Below, one piece after another: positions 54,571 to 63,739 of a stretch of 64,000 nucleotides of DNA. The position numbers were made by a program, and so were the translations under genes. How positions within the stretch are numbered: position 1 is the stretch's first letter; each line of letters starts with the position of its first letter. The notes beneath the pieces were generated by a model. That model was given only the letters and a program-made list of their open reading frames with translations. It did not search any database and was not told the origin of the DNA. Source of the stretch: Bemisia tabaci (taxonomy: Eukaryota; Arthropoda; Insecta; Hemiptera; Aleyrodidae); NCBI RefSeq assembly GCF_918797505.1, contig NC_092796.1, positions 28,778,098 through 28,842,097 of the forward strand, read 5' to 3'.

Positions 54571-55356
54571 ACCGCGACGTGTTCGGCGCGATTATTCGAA
54601 CTTGCGTTAGGATAATCATGGCAGTGAAAAATGGGGCTTAAAAGGCCCATGTTGTGTTTCGAGGCCGTTTGAGCGGTCCAACGTTGCCTCGTTTCTCCCA
54701 ATTAAACATTTTTTTCTGAGAAAAGTCAAAAAAGTTTTCTCAGTTTTTTTTTTTCAGTGTAATATTGTTAAATCGACTTTCGCTTTTATCAAAGGAGGAT
54801 GTAAGATGTGCATAACCTCAAACTTGCTAGCTGATAACAGCCATCTTGTTTGTTTATTTACGGCCGTAAGAACATCGTGTCAGCCTATTTTCTCGCGACC
54901 AATGAAAAACCGGTACAGAAATGGCCATACTCTGTCTATAAGGGTACTCTACTCGGGACTGGGTGACGATGGACGGCAACGGGGCGAGAAGGCATGGATA
55001 ATATCGGAGAGGAGCCGAGTGTTTACAGGGATTTGTGTTTCATATTTTTCCGGCGGGTCTTCCGACTCAAGTGCTTACGCTTTAAGCACTCCAGCGGCGG
55101 AGTATATTCGAGGCTCGTGCGAGCCGCGGCTTTGAATCGATGCACAAAACATGTATCACGGCTCGCGCCCGGCGCGGCTCACCCCCAAAGTGCTCTCATT
55201 CACACCTGTTCCGCCACTTTCTCTCACCGCCCCCACCTCTTTCACCCGCCTCATCAAAGTATTTCGATACCTCCACCCTTAAACTTGAAGCCCTCCATTC
55301 ATTGTCGATCCCTAGAGACCTCTTTTTCCTCGAGGAGGCTCCATATCCAATGTCCA
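54571..55356. other. Unassigned DNA
   Basis: Frames at 54806-55362 lack family motifs and overlap on both strands. A minus-strand stretch at 55207-55368 has an acceptor-like border, but that border is the end of the MITE that follows. Confidence 0.3.
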
Positions 55357-55565
55357 CACTGAAAAAAATGGTATGCTGTTTTAGCACCTACGATGTCAAA
55401 AATGTGCCAGGTGATAATAAGATGCTGCCTTGATTGCCCACGCAGTTGAATTTGCATTCAAAATATGTAAAGTTAACTGCGGTGGCAGTAAAGGCAGCAG
55501 ATTGGGATCACCAGACACATTTTTGATATCCTTGGTGCTAAGAAAGCATATTATTTTTTCCAGTG
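55357..55565. repeat. CACTGAAAAA-ended inverted-repeat element
   Basis: CACTGAAAAAAATGGTATGC..GTCAAAAATGTG pairs with CACATTTTTGATATCC..GCATATTATTTTTTCCAGTG. Confidence 0.7.
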
Positions 55566-55655
55566 CATGGCCAACAGACCAAACCACGTATCTTCGTTTG
55601 CGACGTTGCAGATTTCCCGTCATACTTCATTTATTATTCAAAAGCTATTCGTCAA

Positions 55656-56162
55656 AATGGAGATGTTGCATGTGTGAGGAATTTGCGATTTGACTGTTGA
55701 TTCTAGTGTAAAAGTTCGCAAGAAACACGATGGTGCCACTGGTTTTCTCTGAAGTCAACACCTAAGCTCCAAAAAAGCTCTCATGTTGAGGCCAAAATGG
55801 AGGGGATATCCCATGCTATCCTGAGAGTTCACGTCTCTATCAAGACAAACTCTCCATGCAAAGATAGGAAGCAAATACATTGACAGGGCTGTCACCTTAT
55901 TTGGGGACTCTAAAACTGAAATCATGGCAACCCTGTCAATGTATTTGCTCCCTATCTTTGCAAGGAGAGTTTGTCTTAATGGAGAAGTGGACTCTCAGGA
56001 TAGCGTGGGATATCCCCTCCATTTTGGCCTCAACTTGAGAGCTTTTTTTGAGCTTGGGAGTTGATTTCAGAGAAAACCAGTGGCACCGTCGTGTTTCTCG
56101 CGACTTTTACAAAATAATCAATTGTCAAATCGCAAATCCCTCACACGTGCAACATCTCCATT
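55656..56162. repeat. ~507-bp palindromic element, copy 4
   Basis: AATGGAGATGTTGCATGTGT opens and CACGTGCAACATCTCCATT closes. Internal blocks are as in copies 1 and 2. The flanks show no clear TSD. Confidence 0.88.
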
Positions 56163-56644
56163 TCATAAAAACTCTCTTGATTCTTCCTGCCGGACAGCAA
56201 AATCGTCGTTTGCCGGGCGAAGGAAGGTATACCATTCCGAGGTTTCAGAATTGACTTAAACAATTTAATTTTTCAAGAGAATATATCCATGCAATTTTCT
56301 TTCAACATTATTTTGTCTAATTTTTGCATGAGATAGGAAGGTAAATCGGTAAAATTTGCAGTTAGAAATACCCAAGATTCTAAATGTTTAAATGATTAAA
56401 AATGCAATTTGCGAGGTGAAACTCGGCAACAGACAATGTTGTTTCGGGCTTTCGAGAATGAAACGACCAAATATCGTAAAAAGAAAGCAAGAATTTTGAG
56501 AATTTTAAGATAGCTTCGTACCTACCATAGAATTTGTTAAAATAATAGAATTGCTCAGTTGATGTTTTGTATTTTCAATGGTATCACTTTTAAGGAAGAT
56601 AGGTCTCTTTAAATCCGCACTCAACTAAAGAGGTGCGTACTTAC
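56163..56644. other. Unassigned AT-rich DNA
   Basis: Possibly intronic to the exon candidate at 56645-56752. Nothing else is supported. Confidence 0.3.
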
Positions 56645-56752
56645 CTTTTCTTTTACCAAATTGATCACCTGGAAATTCCAAGAGTCGGCCTGGAATTTTG
56701 AAGCCTGAGCCAGACTGAGAAGAGAGGGCATCACAGCAACGCAAGTGTCCAT
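56645..56752 (-). CDS. Possible first coding exon with strong donor
   Basis: On the minus strand, an ATG begins 36 codons (MDTCVAVMPSLLSLAQASKF then QADSWNFQVINLVKEK). They end in phase 0 at AAAAG|GTAAGTAC, a near-ideal donor. The peptide is of normal composition and hydrophobic in its first third. A next exon was sought to the left. One frame after the acceptor-like TTTTTTTCAG at 55368 would join in phase, but that acceptor is the end of a MITE, so I do not accept it. No family is recognised. Confidence 0.3.
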
Positions 56753-57546
56753 GATAGTCGAGCAACTTATCAGACCAACTTCAGCCGTTGCTCCAGCCTC
56801 TGATGCCTATTGGTGTGGACTTTCATGAGGAAATACGGTGTTTAGAGGGCAGAATTCGGCAATATCGGTTAAGCTTGTGCCCTCTGCGTCCACTGCCGGC
56901 CATAAACTTGCGATCCCTGTGAGCTGAGCTAGTTACCCGACAAACAAGCATTCATTCGGGGCGCTTCCGCCAAATGAGGGAGGGAAAACCGCCCCCTCTC
57001 GTCATTTCGGCGTAGAGCCACGGTTGAATATAGCGTTTCTAATGGATGTTAAGCGGTTCTCACCTCGGAGGGTAGATTGATTACATTTGGCAACGTTGCC
57101 GCGAATTAATCCCGGGAACAAATGGAGATCAAACCGCTGTGTTCACCTCTTCCTCCCGCTCGCTCCGCCTAGGCCACAAATTCTAATTCGCCAATATGTC
57201 TCCCCCGGCCGCCCCCTCCCCTGGCGCGCCTCGAGCTTTCCCCGCCCCCCGCCCCCGTCCTTGCATTAGCTCGACGTTATGGAATGAACACTCAATTATT
57301 TAGTTTGGTGCGATCGAGCATGGTGGACGAGAGGTGAGGACATTAGTTTAGGCGTGTGTCAAACGGCGCGAACCGTTGCCGAATTTCCGGTCATGCTTTT
57401 TGACTATTTCCTGGAAATTTGGCCGCAAAGGCGATTTATTTCAGAAACTCGGGACTTCTATCTTTCCTGAAAAGTAAAACATAGTTTCGGGAGTCAACGC
57501 TAAGATTCGCCAAATGATGATTGATGACCAAAACAGTTGAACGATA
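56753..57546. other. Unassigned DNA
   Basis: Could hold the promoter and 5' region of the 56645-56752 candidate. No specific site is visible. C-rich near 57150-57250. Confidence 0.3.
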
Positions 57547-57802
57547 CTGCCGTGCGAAGGAAGAACGGCGTATGAGCCTTCAAACGTTGCCAAATCTCCT
57601 TTGAAAAATCACAAATATCCGGGAAGATTTGTAAATATTTTTCTTGTAATTTTTTAAGGAAATTCGCTCGTAATTTGATCTAAAGTATCCAAAAATTTAA
57701 AGGAAAGAACATTCATAGCGTTCTTCAATGTTAAATATTATCTAAGAGGCGATTTGGCAACATTTGAATGTTCATATACGGCGTTCTTCCTTAGCGCGGT
57801 AG
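57547..57802. repeat. CTGCCGTGC MITE
   Basis: CTGCCGTGCGAAGGAAGAAC and CTTCCTTAGCGCGGTAG are its ends. GATA and AATA match at 3/4. Confidence 0.82.
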
Positions 57803-58400
57803 AATAGGTCGGTTTCGCTAGAGTGGTTTTTTCGACAGGGTATGCCAACTGAAAGGATCAACCATCTTCGGTTTTACGGAGCTACTAAGACCTCAAAAAA
57901 ATACGAGCGTCACATGCAGATGATTCAAAAGAGCAGATAATAAGATTCCACTTGCATGTATTACAATGAACTTTATACTATCAAATCAGATATTTAGACC
58001 AATGAGCACAGCTTTAAACCAATGTTGTGTATTACATTTAAAAACAAATACATTCAACTTGAGCCTCTACGTCTACAATGACAAAATTGTTAACAGGTGC
58101 AGTAGATGATAAACGTCAAAGGTTGGGAACAACCCATTCTCACCCGCTCCCATCTAGTACTACCAAGAATCACCGCCGGGTCTGAAGGGTGTCCATGCAG
58201 TCTCCCTTTGAAAATACTCTAGGTCACAGAATCTTATTTTAAAGGTTCAGCATCACGATTGGTAAAAATGCATGAGATCTGCCCAAATGTCAATGTCTAC
58301 ATTCAAAATTAAAGGAGATATCGCCTATCGAAAAACACAGCGTATGAACGTGACCTTACACTTCTTAGAAAAGACTTGCAATGTGAGATGATAACAACAT
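57803..58400. other. Unassigned DNA
   Basis: Nothing supported. Lies beyond the 3' end of the minus-strand secreted-peptide gene. Confidence 0.3.
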
Positions 58401-58406
58401 TTTATT
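58401..58406 (-). terminator. AATAAA polyadenylation signal
   Basis: AATAAA on the minus strand, about 220 bp after the stop codon at 58627. A plausible 3' end for the secreted-peptide gene. Confidence 0.4.
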
Positions 58407-58626
58407 AGATTCAACGTCAACAAAACATATGAAACGGTCTTATAATTGATTCCAATTTAAAAAAAAAAATCAGAATTACCATATTCCACGAAAAAAAACC
58501 CCGAGATGATTATAAGTTGTCCATTTAATTTTGAAACGAAGTCTCATTACCTACAGTAAAATAATTTCTTGCTTAATTTCCATACTTCATTGATATATAG
58601 AGTTTTGGATGGAAGAAAGTGTGCAC

Positions 58627-58745
58627 TCAATCTTCCTTCAGCGACTCCAAAAGAGTGTTTATTCCCGTCACTGTCCATTCACGGAGAAATTTCATCGCCC
58701 AACTTGCCCAAGGGATAATTTCGGGTGGAACCAGCCTCGCATCAC
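58627..58745 (-). CDS. Exon 2 of a small secreted-peptide gene
   Basis: The exon follows a clear acceptor (TTTTTTACCCTCCTATTCTAG, with AG at 58747-58746). It completes the split glycine codon of exon 1 and runs 38 codons to TGA at 58629-58627. It encodes DARLVPPEIIPWASWAMK followed by FLREWTVTGINTLLESLKED. The second half is a likely amphipathic helix rich in Trp and Leu with a charged end. No other frame of this exon joins exon 1 in phase. Function is unknown. Small secreted peptides of this design in sap-feeding insects include salivary and venom-like products, but that is analogy, not evidence. Confidence 0.55.
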
Positions 58746-59269
58746 CTAGAATAGGAGGGTAAAAAATGGAAATTTACAAAAAGTGAAGAAGGATGTTTAT
58801 TATATAATGAGGGTTTGTAAAATTGATGACATTTTTTCGTAAAAGGGCTTATGAGAAGGACGTTCAAAGAGCAATGGACCATTTGACAAGGTACGAATTT
58901 AAGCAATCTGATACATGTTTATTAACCAGAATTTCACGTAGAACACAATTCATATAACGAAAATTACTGAAACCAACTCCTAAGGAAGATATTAAAGTTT
59001 TTATTTCACATTGGTTACGAGGAATTTGAACTGCCCGCTCACAAGAAACTCACAGGTTGCGCTTATTGAATTGCGTGATTCTCAATTTCTGAGTTACTTT
59101 CCCCGTTTCCAATGTGCACGTCGTGTTCTATGCGTTATTTACCTCCCGTATAAATTCGTACAGAGTAAAGTGACCCATTCAAAAGAATTTATCTTTAGAT
59201 GTCTACCAATTTTAAAGTTAAACGTCGAAAAAGTATATTTGAAGCTGGGGACGAGAAAGTTCAGCTTAC
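58746..59269 (-). other. Predicted intron of the secreted-peptide gene
   Basis: The 524-bp intron runs from donor GTAAGC (59269-59264) to acceptor TTCTAG (58751-58746), phase 1. It contains no recognised repeat, unusual for this window and consistent with a compact working gene. Confidence 0.5.
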
Positions 59270-59387
59270 CGGACCCCGCCTCGATAGCTCCCTCGGTTGA
59301 TTCAGCAACTTTTGAAATCTTGAAACTGCAACAGTTCTCCAAGATGACACTAAAAATCAGGGCAAACAAATATTTTGGCATTGCCAT
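59270..59387 (-). CDS. Exon 1 of a small secreted-peptide gene (signal peptide)
   Basis: The ATG at 59387 begins 39 codons plus one base. Residues 1-21 form a classic signal peptide: short basic start (MAMPK), hydrophobic core YLFALIFSVIL, polar end ENCCS. The mature part starts near FKISKVAESTEG and ends GAIEAGS. The exon ends TCCG|GTAAGC, and joining to 58745 gives a 78-residue protein. The mature chain has no cysteine beyond the CC pair at the cleavage region, arguing against a disulfide-rich toxin. A second ATG (codon 3) could also start. I see no TATA box close upstream, so a 5' non-coding exon may exist. Confidence 0.55.
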
Positions 59388-60011
59388 TATATGTCAGAAC
59401 TCGCGATTTATCCATTAAGGCCGATTTGACGAACGCTCAAGTGACAATGTAGACGACGCGCTTTTGGATGACCGAGGTGAGGTGGGATGATCATAGCTGG
59501 ACAATGACTGGTACAAGAGAGATCACAAAACTCCGTATCAGGTATTGTGTCGATATGAACAATCAGAAATATGCGATGAAATTACGCGGCAGTGCCTGAA
59601 TTTTTTGAGAGAGTATCAGTTACAACAGGTAATTGTTAATGGGAGCTTGGAATCCTAACCGGGTGATAGCTGGATTCAATGATGAGATCTGGCCGAACAC
59701 TACTGACGGGTAACCGAGGAGAGGTGTAGGAGGATAAATGAAATTTTTAGAAAATGGACCTAATGCCGTATGGGCGGAGATTTAATTAAAAAATGCCTCC
59801 GTTTTTTCCTAAGGCCTACGTACTTTCATGTTTTTTTTTAAAAAATCTGTTTACTTAAGTCAATTTTGCAATCTCGAATTTTAGTAACGTCCCTTCGTCT
59901 GGGAAACGAAAATTTGAGGTACAAGAACATTTTGGCAATAAGAGACCAAGTTTTTCAAGTTTCCGATACTGAATTTTCAATTGGACATAGGCAACTGACT
60001 TGCAGTTCGAT
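59388..60011. other. Unassigned DNA upstream of the secreted-peptide gene
   Basis: Expected promoter side of the minus-strand gene. No clear core promoter motif or repeat found. Confidence 0.3.
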
Positions 60012-60083
60012 GCATTTATGCTAAAAGGAACTACATGACACGCGAACTTTATCCACGTAGTTCCTTATGGCGTAAAAACGTCA
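60012..60083. repeat. Short GGAACTA..TAGTTCC variant MITE
   Basis: GCATTTATGCTAAAAGGAAC and GTAGTTCCTTATGGCGTAAA face each other, like 52457-52530. Confidence 0.6.
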
Positions 60084-60286
60084 AATTACCGGAGCCAATG
60101 AGTATTTTCGTCACAGACAGCCGTCAAAATGAAACTTCAAAATAGCCTCTCCGAAACATACATGAAAAGTGGAAAGTTGCATAGTTCGAAGTGGAAATCC
60201 GGCGATGTATTTGCTGTGTATATAATCTGCTTTAATCTTTTGTTTATCCATGGTCATTTCAGTTGACACATGTTAAAAAAGGATAA

Positions 60287-61281
60287 CCCTGGTAAAAATT
60301 GGCGATACGAGCTGCGTTTCAAAATACCATAGGAGTTCTTATAGCCGACTAAAGAAGGCTATTAAAATCATATCGCTGGCTGCAGAAAGCAGAGCAAATC
60401 ATATAGCCGGGCTATAAGAAGCTATAAAAAAGTATACAGTCGGGCTACAGTTCCTATCGCCGGGCTTTACACTTTATCGCCTTTGGCTATAAAAGGCTAG
60501 AAGAAATTGTGTAGAAATTCGTGTGCTTTGGAAAGCATTAAGTTTGATACGGAACTACCTTAATATTTACAAAACACATCATATTTTCCTTTAAAACATA
60601 TTGTTTTTTCATCAATTAAATGAGATGGTCCATACAGAGTGTGCAAACATTTCAATATCATGAGTTGAAAAACGCTGACTCCGCGGGATTAAATATTAGA
60701 GCCTGACACAAAGCGGAGCGGCGATACATTGGCGCCTACAAACCTAACAGGGATACTTCACGCATTGCGCGGCGACGCACTGGCGCCTACAAACCTAACA
60801 GGGATACTTCACGCACAGCGCGGCGACGCACTGGCGCCTACAAACCTAACAGGGATACTTCACGCATTGCGCCAATGAGCGTTTTGCGCTCTCTGCCCGC
60901 CCGCCGCGCCGCAGCGTGCCACGGCGCCGGCGTCTGAAGCAACTATTTCACACCAGAGGTATTGCACAGTATCATAAGAAATTGAAGACGCTCCAACATA
61001 TTAAGTAGGCATCCTTTAAAAGTACGGAGCTTTCCTCGCAAAATAAATCAAGATACTACGCCACAAAAAGAGAGCGGTAGTCCAAACACTAACTAAGTCC
61101 TAGTATCCGTATTTAGTAACGTTTAGCATAAACTTTATCGTCTGGCTGTTACTTAATCGCCATCGGCTATAAAAGGCTATAAGAAATTGTACAGCCGGCT
61201 ACGGAAGCTATTGGAAATCTTACAGCCGGCTAGGTCTATAGTATTTTGGAACTCACATTCTACTGCCAATTTTTACCAGGG
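60287..61281. mobile_element. 995-bp element with CCCTGGTAAAAATTGGC inverted ends
   Basis: Ends CCCTGGTAAAAATTGGCG and TGCCAATTTTTACCAGGG are followed on both sides by arrays of GGCTATAA/TATAGCC units. The centre carries the 51-bp tandem at 60721-60873. No protein is encoded and no clear TSD is visible. Confidence 0.75.
60721..60873 (+). repeat. 51-bp tandem repeat, three units
   Basis: Units start at 60721, 60772 and 60823 and contain TGGCGCCTACAAACC and GGGATACTTCACGCATTGCG (middle unit CACAGCG). The motif is that of the hAT-internal satellite. Confidence 0.9.
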
Positions 61282-61403
61282 AAAATAGGGTTTAAAATTG
61301 GGCACTTAAATCATGTTTTCATGAGATATAGAGGTTTCTAAATTATGTTCAATCACACGTCAGAAATCGGTACCTATCTTCTAGATGATTTACTAATGCC
61401 CCT

Positions 61404-61424
61404 CCCCCCCCCCCCCCCCCCCCC
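61404..61424 (+). repeat. 21-C homopolymer
   Basis: Uninterrupted C run next to the exon-like stretch that follows. Confidence 0.8.
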
Positions 61425-61690
61425 GGCCCCATACTTGCCGAAACACCTGAAAGCCGATGTGCGCTTTGGAATATGTACGGTCACCGACCCCGCAGGTCGT
61501 GTGAGTTACATGATTTTGTAGTTGTGCTGAACCAAATCTTACGTTTATTAATTATTTTTTTCTTATTATGATGCGTTCACGACCAGTGAGCCCAGAAGAA
61601 GACTTGAGGAAACAATTCATTTATTCTGAAATGGTCAACGTTAGTGAGAAATTAAAACATTTCAAGAAAAGAAGATTGGAATTCAAAGGT
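61425..61690 (+). CDS. Two coding-like stretches, possible exons
   Basis: At about 61436-61499 a frame reads PKHLKADVRFGICTVTDPAG and ends at a donor-like CGT|GTGAGT. At 61567-61690 a second frame reads MMRSRPVSPEEDLRKQFIY then SEMVNVSEKLKHFKKRRLEF, charged and likely helical, ending near AAAG|GTACAA. The phase needed to join them through the nearest acceptor is not satisfied, so they may belong to different transcripts or be chance frames. No family recognised. Confidence 0.2.
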
Positions 61691-61791
61691 ACAATATACT
61701 ATACGATATTTCCTTAACATTTGTTGCTTAAAAGTAAAAACTTATTGAACTAAATTTGTTTTTCGGTGTGCTATATATACTTGCGCACCTT

Positions 61792-61793
<2 letters not shown>

Positions 61794-61835
<42 letters not shown>
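61794..61835 (+). repeat. 42-T homopolymer
   Basis: Uninterrupted T run; possibly the tail of a minus-strand retrotransposed sequence or an expanded microsatellite. Confidence 0.8.
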
Positions 61836-61839
<4 letters not shown>

Positions 61840-61954
61840 CTTTTTATTTAACTGGTTGATTTAAATAGCTCCATCCAGCACGAATACGCTATTTGAACTG
61901 TACAATTCGCAAAGCTAATTTTAGAAACAACATTTGTGTCTTTATCTTCCTGTG

Positions 61955-62207
61955 CTGCCGTACGAAGGAAGAACATCGTATGGACATTCGAGAGTTGCCA
62001 AATTTCCCCGAACGAAACATGAATTTGCGAAGGAAGTCATGCGTATTTTTTCTTAAAATTTTCAGATATTTTAGATTAACTTGGGAATAGAATTGTCAGA
62101 CAAATTGGAAGGAAAATATTCAGAACTTCCCCAGTAAATTCTTTGGTTATTTAAGGAAATATGGCAACGCCCGAAGGTTCATACGGCGTTATTCCTTAGC
62201 ACGGCAG
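61955..62207. repeat. CTGCCGTGC MITE, 253 bp
   Basis: CTGCCGTACGAAGGAAGAAC and ATTCCTTAGCACGGCAG are its ends. TGTG and TATG match at 3/4. It splits an older repeat (GAAACAACATTTGTGTC on the left, GCCAGAAATAGTAGTTCC on the right) related to 31354-31452. Confidence 0.88.
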
Positions 62208-62624
62208 TATGCATATGATTGCTTTTATGGAGAAGCCAGAAATAGTAGTTCCTTATTGCAGACTAAGGTGCATTTATTGTCTGGTGGCGAGTGCCAAAAA
62301 TTGTTGGTGACAAAACGAAGACATCAGCCGCACGGCACGGGATGTCTCGCCTAGTAGCGACGCGCGGCGGCGGTGGCGCTCAATAAATTATCACCTTTGT
62401 AATAGCTACACACGCACATTTGCTCTACTACGCGTACAATAATGAGGAGAATAAACTTATAAATCAATCTAAATGATCGCGGGAAGTTCATTATGCGCGC
62501 GACGGTCATTATACCGCTCGGAGCACAATGGTCTCAGCCGTAATAAAAATCGGCTCAATATTCGGACATGAAAGTATCTCTAGTTGAATTATTCCGATGC
62601 CGAAGAAGGAGTCACAGATCACTT
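62208..62624. other. Unassigned DNA
   Basis: Apart from the older repeat remnant at 62220-62260, nothing is supported. Confidence 0.3.
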
Positions 62625-62883
62625 GGATCGCATTTAGCAAAAAGGAAGCAGCACAATTACAGTGTTGTAATAATGTTGCTTCTTCATAATTATCTAAAAA
62701 ATATCCCAGAAGAGCAAATAGTATATTTTTTGCTTCCCTCCAAAAATTGTTAGTTTTTAAAGAGAGAAATCCTATAAATTTTAACTTTTTAGATATTTTG
62801 AGTATTTTCAAAAGAAAAAAAGGAAGTTGCACGATTTTGAAAACACTGTAATCGCGCTGGTTCCTTTTTGCTAAATGCGATCC
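62625..62883. repeat. GGACCGCG-family MITE with 4-bp TSD
   Basis: GGATCGCATTTAGCAAAAAG and CTTTTTGCTAAATGCGATCC are its ends. ACTT occurs at 62621-62624 and 62884-62887. Confidence 0.88.
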
Positions 62884-62889
62884 ACTTGT

Positions 62890-63135
62890 CTGCCATGCCA
62901 GGGAAGAACGCCGAATCAGCCATCAGATGGTGCCATATTTCCTTCGATAAAAATGGTATATACTGGGAAAATTGTGAATATTTGTTTTCCTTTGCAGACA
63001 ATTTTGTACACAGGTCAATCTAAAATATTCGAGAATTTCAATAATATGCACAACTTTCCTCAATAATACATTTTCTATCAGGGAAAATTTGGCGAATTTC
63101 GAAAGTTCATTGGGCATTCTTCCTCAGCAGAACAG
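62890..63135. repeat. CTGCCGTGC MITE with 4-bp TSD
   Basis: CTGCCATGCCAGGGAAGAAC and TTCCTCAGCAGAACAG are its ends. TTGT occurs at 62886-62889 and 63136-63139. The left TTGT overlaps the ACTT duplication of the preceding element. Confidence 0.88.
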
Positions 63136-63578
63136 TTGTACACTAGGGTGCGGCTTATAGAGGAAATTAAAAATGATGAATTTTAAAATTGACAAGGGAC
63201 CCCGCCAAAACGTTCCTACTAGTGTAAAAACAAACGTTGTAGAACAGTTTTGCATTTGGTCAACATTTAGAGGTTGCGACGGGCCTTTAAAGTTGCCAAA
63301 TTTGGCTAATTTTCGCATTTTTTCGTCAATTTTGGCAAATTTTCCCAGGCCTTACTGAGAGTTCTAATCGGTCAATTTATTCATAAATAGGCAGTACATA
63401 ACCTAAAATGCACCCCATCCTCCACCTTAAACCCCCCAGCCCCCCCAACCCCCCTCCCTCACCGATCCAATATAAATACACTCTTTTTAAACTACGCTAT
63501 TTTGGTAGTGACCAGAGATCAAAAGTAACACTGGTCAACACGGGTTCAAGTGTGATTGTACCAGGGTAGTTTTTAGCG
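63136..63578. other. Unassigned DNA
   Basis: C-rich run near 63415-63465. Nothing else supported. Confidence 0.3.
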
Positions 63579-63739
63579 CTGAGTCCGAAAATGACCTCCG
63601 TTATGCTGGGTCTGGTCGATTTTCCCCGGAAAAATCAGGATTTTCCTTAAAAATCGAGCTTTTCCGGTGAAAAACCAATTTTCCGGAAAATCTGTGCATG
63701 ATGGAGGAAAAATAAGGTCATTTTCGGATTCAGCAGCTA
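63579..63739. repeat. ~160-bp inverted-repeat element
   Basis: GCTGAGTCCGAAAATGACCT pairs with AGGTCATTTTCGGATTCAGC. The core iterates TTTTCCGG and its complement. CCGAAAATGACCCTAG near 63941 may begin another copy. Confidence 0.7.

Noticed and set aside
55207..55368. Minus-strand frame after TTTTTTTCAG as exon 2 for the 56645-56752 candidate
   Set aside because: The apparent acceptor is the end of the CACTGAAAAA element at 55357-55565, a pattern that arises wherever that element ends.
59011..59418. 135-codon plus-strand frame
   Set aside because: It lies antisense to the secreted-peptide exon 1 and intron. The minus strand has a signal peptide and matched splice sites; the plus frame has no motif.
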